From Scolanthus callimorphus (taxonomy: Eukaryota; Cnidaria; Anthozoa; Actiniaria; Edwardsiidae): a stretch of DNA of 64,000 bases. Position numbers and translations under genes: made by a program. Below are positions 33,601 through 41,552 of the stretch, piece after piece. Within the stretch, counting starts at the first letter, position 1. Each line of letters begins with the position of its first letter. The notes beneath the pieces are model-generated. The model made no database searches. It saw only the letters and a program-made list of their open reading frames with translations, and was not told the origin of the DNA. The stretch lies in NCBI GenBank assembly GCA_033964015.1, contig CM066918.1:23457387-23521386 (forward strand), read 5' to 3'.

Positions 33601-35756
33601 CCGTGAGTCTTGTCCACAAATCAATATATGCGGCAATAATATCACAAGAGTGAAGTCAGCTAAGTCGTCTCTCGGAATACACATTGATGAATCCCTCACA
33701 TGGGCCAAACATGTAGACGTTACGTCAAAAAAAAAGATCACGAGTACAAAAGGAGCCATTAAACGGGTAAGACAGTTTGTCCCGCCCTCATCCCTCCGAT
33801 CAATGTACCATTCCTTTGTACAGGCCCTACTTTGACTATTGTGTGGTATGGGAGGGACTAGGAGCTGAATAGCTTCAAAACTTCAAAAACTCAAATCGCG
33901 CAGCTAGAATAATAACCTTTCCAGTTATGATTCTAACTCTGAGCCCCTACGGAGAGACCTAGGGTGGGACAAACTTTCTACTCGAAGGTTAAAATTTGCT
34001 ATCAATCGAATAAATCTTCAAAATTTTTAACAACCTTGCCCCCGATTATCTGACTAATAAGTTTTTTAAGGCGATGGCCTCGAGTTGCCTCTTCCTAAAA
34101 CAAATTATGGGAAGAGGCGCATTTTTGGTATAGGGGTGCCTATATATGGAACGGGTTACCTGAGGAAGTACGCAAATGCGTAACATTAACTGCATTTAAA
34201 TCTAAATTAGATTAACTACCTCCCAGCTTCTTCGATTCTTTTTAAAATCCTTATAAGCAACTGTTTTAATTTTTAACTTTGATAGATACACACGGCTTTT
34301 ATGAAAAACGGCACCTGCGCTGATAGATCCACCGTGTTAAAATAAAAAAGTATCTATCTATCTATTTTGACCTTGTATTACCCAAAATCCTCTGACCTCC
34401 CCCCCCCCCCCTCCCCCCAGGCGATGACCGGTCCCTTATATCCAATATCTTCCGATCCGAGAAAACGAACGTTGAACAGTTGAGAAAATTGAAAGACGTT
34501 TGTATGACTGGGGGTATGCGTCATTCCTCCAGTCATACAAATCTCTGTAAAATTGAGGACTCCTGCTTTCTCAGCCGACATGGCATTTGGCATAACGACA
34601 ATGTAAAGTATTACTAATGTGAGGATACTCTTTCCAGTGCTATTATTTGATTTTCATATTAAGACATGCGAATTTGCGGCGGCCATTTTGGAAAAGGGTC
34701 TATCACCTTTGAATGACTGCTTCGATGAGCCCTCGTCAGAGATGAAATTGATCACACCAACGATCAGCCAGAGATACTGCATGAAGCTCATGTCAGTTCT
34801 ACGGAAATCGGCTTAAATGCGTTACAAACTACCTGACGTCTAAATTAATTCACATCTCTCTCTACCAATCAGTTTTTAGGAACCGCCTTGCTCGTAGGCT
34901 GCATCTTCGCCATTACCGACCAGAAAAACAATGCCCCTAGTAAAGGCTCGACGCCAATCGTCCTCGGACTGGTGGTGTTTGTAATTGGCACTACATTTGG
35001 CTACAACAGTGGATATGCTAACAACCCCGTGAGGGACCTGGCACCGAGGATCTTCACCGCCCTTGCGGGGTGGGGTGGGGACGTGTTCACGTAAGTATAA
35101 TGGGATACGAGATAAGACAGGAAGTGTTCGTAATCATGTGCTCCCCTTTCAATTAAACATCCCCCTGCCCCAATGCTCGAGGGTACAGGCTCTTTTTCCC
35201 GGGGGAGCTTGAAGTACACTGAATTTTCGAGCATACCCGGCCCTATCCCTTATCGTGGGAAGAATTCGCAAAGCGCGCAATGGATTGTGGTCCTTCACTC
35301 GTTCCACAATCCATTGCGCGCCGCCTCGCTAATCCTTCCCATCCCCTGCGTTCCTTGACTTTTCTTCATAGCATCCAATAGCAGTGATCATTGACCATTG
35401 ACCTAAGCGACCGGGTGTGAGTCTTAATCTGAAACCCGCTTTATCTTCAATGCGGTTTCGTCCTCAATCACAGTGTGTATAACAACTGGGCCTGGGTGCC
35501 AGTGGTTGGGAGTCTGCTCGGTGGCATCGCTGGTGCACTTCTCTATATCGTACTTATTGATATGCATCACGTTACTCCGGACGAATCCCAGGCTGCACTG
35601 CAGGAAGTGAAGGTAGAAGGCAAAGGATGCGTGGAGCTCGAGAATGTCAGCGCTCAAAAGAACTCTGCTTTTGTAAAGGAGGACGACGAAGAGAACGTAA
35701 ACCCAAAAGAAAACACTGTATCTCAAGACGACAATACCACTTTGACTGCCTTTTGA
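27611..35756 (+). CDS. Aquaglyceroporin, tandem copy 3, NPV/NPV variant (complete)
   Basis: Six coding exons: 27611-27688, 27770-27896, 30727-30864, 31667-31785, 34873-35090 and 35474-35756; 963 bases, 320 residues and a stop. Every splice site and phase matches copy 2, and no stop or frameshift is present. The pore motifs are changed: MNPVVT where copies 1 and 2 have MNPAVT/MNPALT, and NNPVRD where they have INPARD. Arg and Asp after the second motif remain. Other changes are NGTARIW for NGTAGIW and GGLGDQ for GGFGDQ; the tail is two codons shorter but still ends TLTAF. The pore change could alter selectivity or make a non-conducting subunit; relaxed selection is the alternative. Introns 2 and 4 are long (2.8 and 3.1 kb) because of repeats and insertions. 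Confidence 0.9.
27926..28088. mobile_element. 163-bp TIR element in intron 2 of copy 3
   Basis: Perfect 18-bp complementary ends AAGAAATAGAACACATTT and AAATGTGTTCTATTTCTT. A second inner pair (TTGGGAGAAC...; CCAACCTTTCAC) is also inverted. Absent from copies 1 and 2. Confidence 0.8.
28089..29385 (+). other. Intron 2 of copy 3, middle part
   Basis: Extra sequence with no counterpart in copy 2's intron. It includes a pair of TGACGTCA sites at 28703 and 28715. No coding exon is recognised. Confidence 0.5.
29386..29487. repeat. 102-bp near-perfect palindrome without spacer
   Basis: Each base from 29386 pairs with its mirror partner up to 29487 around the centre at 29436/29437 (GGAAAAATTTTTCC). 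Spot checks through the arms show one G.T mismatch at 29429/29444. The arms contain CAACAACAACCAAAGGTTGA and its complement. Confidence 0.92.
29640..30640 (+). repeat. Intron 2 repeat region rich in TGACGTCA sites (copy 3)
   Basis: Counterpart of 8627-9600. Perfect TGACGTCA octamers at 29868, 29880, 30254 and 30266, two pairs spaced 12 bp; the first pair forms TGACGTCATCGATGACGTCA. The region also has the direct repeats with TTTGTCGAAGTTTGGTTGTC and a CA-rich tract near 30418-30447. Confidence 0.75.
30875..31020. mobile_element. GC-rich insertion in intron 3, shared with copy 2
   Basis: Same insertion as 9794-9945 (GTAGGGGCGTAGCTAGGGGG). Its presence in copies 2 and 3 and absence from copy 1 is a shared derived character. 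Confidence 0.55.
32056..32503. repeat. Tandem duplication of a 224-bp unit in intron 4 of copy 3
   Basis: ATCGCAGGAAGAATACAATA starts at 32056 and again at 32280, and the two units are nearly identical. Each contains TAGGCTCGATTCCCAGCC, which resembles a pol III B box, so the unit may derive from a SINE; that reading is uncertain. Confidence 0.85.
32574..32666. mobile_element. 93-bp foldback element
   Basis: Arms ATTACCTCGGATGGGGTCAA (left) and TTGACCCCATCCTCGGTAAT (right) are complements with two mismatches. Confidence 0.75.
32735..34436. mobile_element. 1.7-kb TIR element containing a LINE fragment
   Basis: Ends AGGGACCGGTCAT and ATGACCGGTCCCT are complementary, and the pairing resumes inward with CGCCTGGGGGG / CCCCCCAGGCG and GAGGATTTT / AAAATCCTC. 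The target duplication is not clear. The interior repeats GAGGGAGGATCACT-like motifs and holds a degraded retrotransposon at 33168-34366. Confidence 0.65.
33168..34366 (+). pseudogene. Degraded CR1/L2-like LINE, reverse transcriptase remnant
   Basis: Frames in several phases read as parts of a LINE protein: APWINQTL...RHRDYVKKKA (region before the RT), then after a deletion GPLLFLIYINDLLF, QMYADDTNL (catalytic YADD), then SLNTTKTELLIVG and LGIHIDESLTWAKHV. Frameshifts and stops are present. The 3' end has a CTATCTATCTAT tail, as common in CR1/L2-type elements. Confidence 0.8.
35265..35345. repeat. Intron 5 hairpin of copy 3
   Basis: Same hairpin as 15828-15912: GCGCGCAATGGATTGTGG and CCACAATCCATTGCGCGC with a 13-base loop, conserved in the same position before the last exon. 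Confidence 0.85.
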
Positions 35757-36262
35757 CTTCGTACGAGCCTATTGTCGCCATGATTTACACGTGCGAGCTT
35801 TCTGCGCTTGCGCGTGCGCCTTCATGTGTGGACCAGGCCTTAGAGATAGAAATTCTTAACTGCTTACATTGGGGATTCAAATTATGGCGGCAAAATTGCA
35901 CGCTTCATTGCTTGTCATGTGTCCTTTGCATCCACCTTATTTATTGGCAATATTTAGCCGCCAAAAGGTGCGACCAGTACCTGAGGTATGGGCAACACAT
36001 GACAAGATATTTTCGGGAAATTACTTGGTGATACTGCGATGTAGACCAATATTTGTGAAGCTTCAACTTTACGGGACCCTAGGAAGGTTTAGAAAACGCA
36101 AGCATTTCAGACGAAAATACGGGACCTTACACACACAGAGAAAAATAAATTGCAAGGATGGACAAAACGCTCTATACTTATTTGACCTAAAGCAGCTAAT
36201 GGAGGAAACCGCGTGTTTTTGTCGCCGTCCTTTGTATCTCTAAGGTAACGATCTTGTGCTGT
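35757..36262 (+). other. Duplicated 3' flank of copy 3
   Basis: Matches 3589-4140 and 16336-16860 with small deletions; the AATAAA of copy 1 falls in a deletion. An AATAAA near 36145 could serve instead. No other gene is seen. Confidence 0.65.
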
Positions 36263-36263
36263 A

Positions 36264-36526
36264 TATACCGTTTCCGGGAAACGTTGTCACCCAAAAAGCC
36301 TATAAGCTTGAAGCGCAAAGGATGATGGGGTCATTTAAACTGCTACTGTTTGATCTGAATTCAGACAGTTATCGCAACCACAGGTGAAATGATTAAATTT
36401 CAGCACATTTCCAAGCATGTTTGTTTCTAATATTTTACAGAAATTTAAATAAATCTTTACCCATACTCCCCTAGCGCACCAAGCTTATAGGCTTTTTGGG
36501 TGACAACGTATCCCGGAAAGGGTATA
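36264..36526. mobile_element. 263-bp MITE with TA target duplication
   Basis: Ends TATACCGTTTCCGGGAAACG and CGTATCCCGGAAAGGGTATA are inverted; pairing continues through TTGTCACCCAAAAAGCCTAT. The empty site in copies 1 and 2 is GTGCTGTAACCTTGG; here TA stands on both sides (36262-36263, 36527-36528). Typical of Tc1/mariner-mobilised MITEs. Confidence 0.9.
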
Positions 36527-37129
36527 TAATCTTGGTAACGGATCAAGAGAAGCCTTTTAAATTTTGCAGGCGCTTTGAAAATAATGAATGGAAATAATGG
36601 AAGCCCAATGTAATTATTAATTCCCAATGTTCTAATAAACTGTGAGCTATTGATAGTCTCTTTTCTGTTCCTTTTTATTGTCAGTTAATTACATCACTTC
36701 TCATACAGGTTATTTTGTATTTTTCTCCTTTTAAGTTTCGGGTAACAGAACGGACAACAGAAGGAAAGAAAAAAGAAACATTTAGACCACACAGTTAGGC
36801 ATGCTCATGGCTTATGAGGTCTTAATGGTGTCAATAACGTGATGTACATTGTTTCTGGCGTGGACAGCAGATAGAAAGAAACCCTTAAAGAATTAGACCA
36901 CACAGTTTGGTGTACTCGAAGGAAATATTATGGCTTTCCAGTCTTTGTAAGTGTAAGTAACGTGATGTTTAGCTGACGCCAGATCAGTCAATTTGAGGTC
37001 GGCTGTTAATCGTTCCGGTGCGCCTGTTTGTCCAGCCTTCCCGGCTATCGTTCGTGCTTACTTTACTGATTTGTCTTTGTTGCTTCTATTTGTCACGGGG
37101 AAAATCACGGTCTTGGGTTGTTGATTCAT
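36527..37129. other. End of the duplicated unit and intergenic DNA
   Basis: The single ATTAAT empty site (near 36607) of the element present in copies 1 and 2 lies here. Similarity to the other units fades near 36720. The rest is AT-rich DNA downstream of the GPCR gene, with direct repeats around GGACAACAGAAGG. Confidence 0.6.
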
Positions 37130-38113
37130 TTATGATTGGTTTCCATTTTCAAGTCTACGACAAAGACTCATGAAGGCTTGTCTGAAGTCTGTTAAAAAGA
37201 CAAGATAGATAGCGGGATTCAAAGCCGAGTTCACAAGTAGCAACAACTCCACAACAAAATGGATCTTCCTCCAAGGGAAGCATATTGGTAATATTCCCGT
37301 AGTGAACCCAAAGAACGCAAGACTTGACATAAATAGGTATGAGTAGTAAGGTACGGAACACAACGCAAATAATATCAACGAGCTCGCCACCATCTTGACA
37401 GCGTTGCACACGTTCCGCTTCCTCTGTTTCCTCTGTCGCTCGGGTAAGGTACATAGAGCTTGCGAGTTGCGCAATTGCTTGATGGTGGAGACACTTAGCC
37501 CGGCGAGAGCGAAAAAGATAATAATGACAATAGCGGTCAGGACTAAATAGTATGCCATCCATGAAGGGGCATCCACGGCTGGGAAACAGTAATGGTTTCC
37601 TCCAAAACTAAGCACTCGGTAGACCGATAAGACGTTTGCACAAAGGAAAATAGAGATCAGCCAGCAACTTAGCAGTGCAACTCGCCTAGTGCGGGTAGAT
37701 ATTGGTTGATGAATTACTTTCATCAGACGATATCGCTCGAAACTGATGGTTAGAAGCGTGATGAGAGAGACGAAGCGAGAAGCGAATTTCATAAAGAAAA
37801 CGATTTTACAAGTCATGTCACCTAGTACACCCTGAAGAGACCAGTCATACACGGAGAATAGAGTCTTGAGTTTAGTGATACCGGTTAGCAACAGCACCAG
37901 GCAATCTGCCAAGGCCATGTTAACGACAAAGTAATGAATGTTTTTTCTCATTCTCCTCTTGCAGACAAGAAACAGGATAGTGGCATTCCAAAAAACGCCA
38001 CCCAGTGTCACCATAAACACGGCGGCAATCTTAGCATTTCTTATCTCGTTTGTGTCTCTAGCGAAACCACACGTTTGGTAAGTTGAATTCGATGAGATAT
38101 TTGAAGCGCTCAT
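37130..38113 (-). CDS. Class A (rhodopsin-like) GPCR, intronless, orphan
   Basis: A 327-residue seven-helix receptor in one exon. Landmarks: N-glycosylation sites near the N-terminus (NIS at 5, NST at 9), Asn43 in TM1, LAxxD with Asp70 in TM2, Trp91 in the first outer loop, Cys102 at the start of TM3, ERY at 126-128 for G-protein coupling, CSVP in TM6 in place of CWxP, and NPAIY at 299-303 in TM7 followed by a short amphipathic helix 8. The third inner loop is rich in Arg/Lys (RQRKQRKRN). The ligand cannot be named; the family is broad and intronless class A receptors are often lineage-expanded in cnidarians. Glu126 in ERY is a normal variant of DRY. Confidence 0.9.
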   Translation of the reverse strand: MSASNISSNSTYQTCGFARDTNEIRNAKIAAVFMVTLGGVFWNATILFLVCKRRMRKNIHYFVVNMALADCLVLLLTGITKLKTLFSVYDWSLQGVLGDMTCKIVFFMKFASRFVSLITLLTISFERYRLMKVIHQPISTRTRRVALLSCWLISIFLCANVLSVYRVLSFGGNHYCFPAVDAPSWMAYYLVLTAIVIIIFFALAGLSVSTIKQLRNSQALCTLPERQRKQRKRNVCNAVKMVASSLILFALCSVPYYSYLFMSSLAFFGFTTGILPICFPWRKIHFVVELLLLVNSALNPAIYLVFLTDFRQAFMSLCRRLENGNQS

Positions 38114-39101
38114 GTTGACAGTCTACTGAGTCTACGGTTCCGTGAAATGAAATCCGGCACGAAGGACCACGTAGTGCAAACTGTTCTTTGTTGCAAAACA
38201 CAGAAATGAAGTTTCATTTCCCTTTGACGTTGGTCTTATACAAACAGTTGTTAAGCTTGACATTTATGGATTCTTTTCTGTAGATATGTCTTCTTCCTCT
38301 TTTTGAAAATACTGTCAAAGAGTTTTCAATTACTCTGAAGTTTAGTAACTTCCCGTGCATTAAAATGTGAACATCTGCTATTGGACTCTTTCGCAACGAC
38401 AAGTGAATGATTTGGTCCCGGCCTGTACATAATTAAATTTCTAACCCTAACGATCAGGAATGTCTTTTAATGCTCTATTATGATCATCATGCCCCCGCGA
38501 ACTCTATGCGACGCGACTGATGAGAAACAGATAAACATCGATCAGCAGAATATGTGTAGTTTGCTATTAAATGTGTTTTTTTAATAATGATATCAGTTTC
38601 TAATGCTAAAAGCAATTTCCTTCTTTCTGCGAAGTTTATTTTCTACATTATGGAGAAGACTGTCTGGATAACAAGGGTAGATATTTTCTGGATTGTGACG
38701 ATTTCTGGCAGAATAAACCACGGTTTCTCTTGATAATTGTTGTTGAAATTTTCTCGGCACCCAGAGAGTGATTGCTAGTACAACGAAATCAGCCTGATCC
38801 GGTCTAAATGAAAAGGCATTCTCAAAGTGATCGCCTATTTAATCCGATAATAATAATGCTCTTTCTCCGGGAGAGCTCACTTTCAAAGTCCAGCATAGAA
38901 AGCATAAAAGCATCGCCAAACGGAGAGAGTTTCTACAGTGGTGGATAAGGAAACGAGCGCCGGCGCTCAGTGATAAACGCGCGCGGGGAGTGCTCGTTGT
39001 TTTATGTGTCGTAGGGAAAAAAAGGCGCGGTTTTTGAGAGATGCGCAGCACCCTACAGTCGTTTTCATTTGTCCGATAACGAAAGGGAAGGTCACGGGTG
39101 A
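38114..39101. other. Intergenic region upstream of the GPCR
   Basis: Probably holds the 5' UTR and promoter of the - strand GPCR. No distinct motif, gene or repeat recognised. Confidence 0.4.
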
Positions 39102-39240
39102 GGGGGGGGGGGGGGGGGGGGGGGGCTCCCATGTGTTTTGGTCGGGGATGACCGTCGTATTTTTTAGGAGTCAAAATCACCGGGGTTTGGTCTCTTTTAG
39201 GGTGAACTTGAGGGGGAGGACACATATTGTACCCGTCAGG
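39102..39240. repeat. Poly(G)25 next to a partial TIR-family end
   Basis: Twenty-five G residues (39102-39126) followed by CTCCCATGTGTTTTGGTCGG and GACCGTCGTATTTTTTAGGA, which match the end sequence of the elements at 59163, 62505, 4211 and 16935. Only one end of the element is evident. Confidence 0.7.
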
Positions 39241-39282
39241 GAAAATGACGCGCTCTGATTGGCTGCTGCCTGAAATGTTGTC

Positions 39283-39609
39283 TAAGGCTAGTTTTAGACG
39301 TCGAACTTAATTGTGTCGCACTAAATTGACTGGGTTTATTAGCCAGTGAAAACAAGTTATTTCGATATGAGCGACTTTATGAGATCAATATAATCCGTCT
39401 GGAAAATGGAGAAGGTCTCAACCCTGATTTAAGGAGCGCTGGAAGGATTCAAAATTCTAATTTAGCACGGCAGTAGTGCGGTGTTGGCACGGCAGATAGT
39501 GCCGTTCCTAATGCAAATGAGCTCAAGACAATAGCTCTAACTAACTAAACAATGAGAAATTGACATTTAGTGCGACAAGAATTAAGTTCGACGTCTAAAA
39601 CTAGCCTAA
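39283..39609. mobile_element. 327-bp TIR element
   Basis: Left TAAGGCTAGTTTTAGACGTC and right GACGTCTAAAACTAGCCTAA are perfect complements over 19-20 bp; pairing continues inward (GAACTTAATT...GTCGCACTAAAT) for about 45 bp. Non-coding. Confidence 0.85.
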
Positions 39610-40715
39610 CTGCCGTGAAACATTTGGTACTTTTAAAAACATGAAAGAGTTTGCCTTGGATAGCGCGTGTTTTTGTTAGATGCAAACGACAAGGGTGTAG
39701 TAAATGGAAACAAAAACAGTGCAATGTTGACAAGAAAAGTATCGTTTAATACATAATATATTATTCGCAGTTTAACAACAGCAATAGCAATACTTATCAG
39801 ATAAAATACAAGGATTTTGTGATATTGTAATAAAATAATTTGATAATGATACTAATAAAGTTTTATCATATCTGTCATTTAATGTCATTCGGCAAATATA
39901 ACTCTAGGAAAATAGTATTTCGCATTTTCAAATAATTATTGCAAAGGAGGTCCATCTCGCATAAAGCCTTGTGGTTTCCTATGGCCTACTTTGCCACATC
40001 TATTCTATCTACAGTATTATAATATGCATTTCAAAACTTATAATGTTTGTAGTTGCAAAAAAAGCTGAAACTGAAAGTAACCAGATGTCCCGTCAAACTT
40101 TACAATAAGGTAAATAATGCACACCACTACATAAAGTCTCGTCTGTCAACTATAAAACGTCTATTAAAAACATGCAAGCGCAATTCCTTTTTATTCACGT
40201 CTATTCATTGGTAAACGGTCAAAATAAAGCTATAAATCTCTGAATATCTATTTTTTTAAATTAATTTTTAGATTATGATGAGTTATATGACAAACTCAGG
40301 TTGTATTGTACTTTTTTTTTGGCGGCGCAAATAATCGCTCTTACCGTGCAGTGATTATGTATACTAAATGACGCTTTTAAAAAGAACTTAAAGAATCGAC
40401 TTCTGCCTTAGCCACAAGGGGCGAAAAAGTGTTATTACATGTGACACTTATTGGGAGAGATTGTCCTTATCGTTCATAACGGTCATACTTAACGTTCTTA
40501 TAAACAATAATGTTTGTTTAGAAAAATGTAAATATAAATAATAATGTCCTGTAGGTTTTCCCGGTCCTTCTCTTTTTAACCATATATGGATATACATCTC
40601 ACATGCCGCATCTGAAAAATAAAATAGAGCTCATTCAATCATCCATGCTTGAAATCAAGTTATTGTGTGGAGTCTTAAATTTTGTCCAAATGGCATGGTC
40701 GTCCTACTGCCCGTG
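39610..40715. other. AT-rich intergenic DNA
   Basis: No gene, RNA or repeat structure recognised. Confidence 0.5.
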
Positions 40716-40719
40716 CTAG

Positions 40720-40930
40720 TTGGCCGGGCGGGACTGGGATTGCTCGTGTAGCAAGATGGCGGCCTACAGTGTACTTCTCAACGTAAATCCTTTTGAACAA
40801 TGTAGTACAAAGAAATCTGGACAGAGTCTGTCAACTATCTCTTACTCTCTCTCAAGCGTTGCGTCGTAACCGAAACTAAGAACGGGCTGCGCGGGAGACT
40901 ATCTATCTCTTCGCTTTTGTCATTTGAAGG
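40720..40930 (+). other. GC-rich patch, candidate first exon
   Basis: A locally GC-rich stretch with GCAAGATGGCGGCC (ATG at 40756) and a strong donor-like AAGGGTAAGTTATG after about 40930. The frame from the ATG closes after 38 codons, before that donor, so if it is an exon it may be a 5' UTR or non-coding exon. No downstream partner exon is certain. Confidence 0.25.
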
Positions 40931-41040
40931 GTAAGTTATGAAATTTATTTAACTATCGCCGAAATTCTAAGGCGAAAAAGTATCGTGGACGTGAAAATGA
41001 AAACCGTGTCCAGATGGGATGGAGCTTTGATACAGGCTGA

Positions 41041-41332
41041 TTGCATTTTTAAACCGCACCGCAGGGGTTGAGGGCCTACTGAAAATTTTCCAGGGGGGTT
41101 GTATTGGACTCAGGAAATTCCACGGGAAGGGTTGTGTCTGGGGACTGGAAATTCCAGGGGAAAGGGGTAAGAAAGGTGACTTTCCAGGGACATTTTATCC
41201 AAAAATAGATTTTCCAGGAATTTTGCCAGAAAAAATGGAAATTCCAGGGGAGGGGGTCCTTTATGAGGTTGGAAATTCCAGGGGAAGGGATCCAGAGAGG
41301 TCCTCAACCCCCGGTGCGGTTTAAAAATGCAA
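41041..41332. mobile_element. 292-bp TIR element, TTGCATTTTTAAACC ends
   Basis: Perfect 21-bp complementary ends, beginning TTGCATTTTTAAACCGCACC. The interior repeats GGAAATTCCAGGGGAAGGG-type words. It lies just beyond the last recognised exon of the chitin-binding gene. Target duplication not resolved. Confidence 0.85.
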
Positions 41333-41343
41333 TAAGCCATTCA

Positions 41344-41522
41344 GCCTTTGGCAAAATTCTGCCTACACTATTGTTTTGGGGAGTCTGACTCGGCAGAAGA
41401 ATTTCCGTGCCGAGAATGCTGCCAACAAGTCCTAGTCGATCCGCATTACAGTTCTCATGGCAGCAAATGGACTCCCCGAGTGAGAGAGTGTGTTTTCTCC
41501 TATGGGGCGTGTATGAGATATA
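41344..41522. other. Both-strand open segment left of the CBM14 gene
   Basis: On the + strand an acceptor-like CATTCAG opens a cysteine-rich frame with CRECCQQVLVDPHYSSHG and ECVFSYGACMRYK before a stop. On the - strand an acceptor-like CCATAG opens a frame in phase with the last CBM14 exon (GESICCHENCNADRLG). At most one can be a real exon. Confidence 0.25.
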
Positions 41523-41552
41523 AGTAGCGTAAGATCATTCTAGATTAAATCA

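Noticed and set aside
40756..40870. Short protein starting MAAYSVLLNVNPFE
   Set aside because: The frame closes after 38 codons before the likely donor; no family recognised. Reported only as a candidate non-coding exon.
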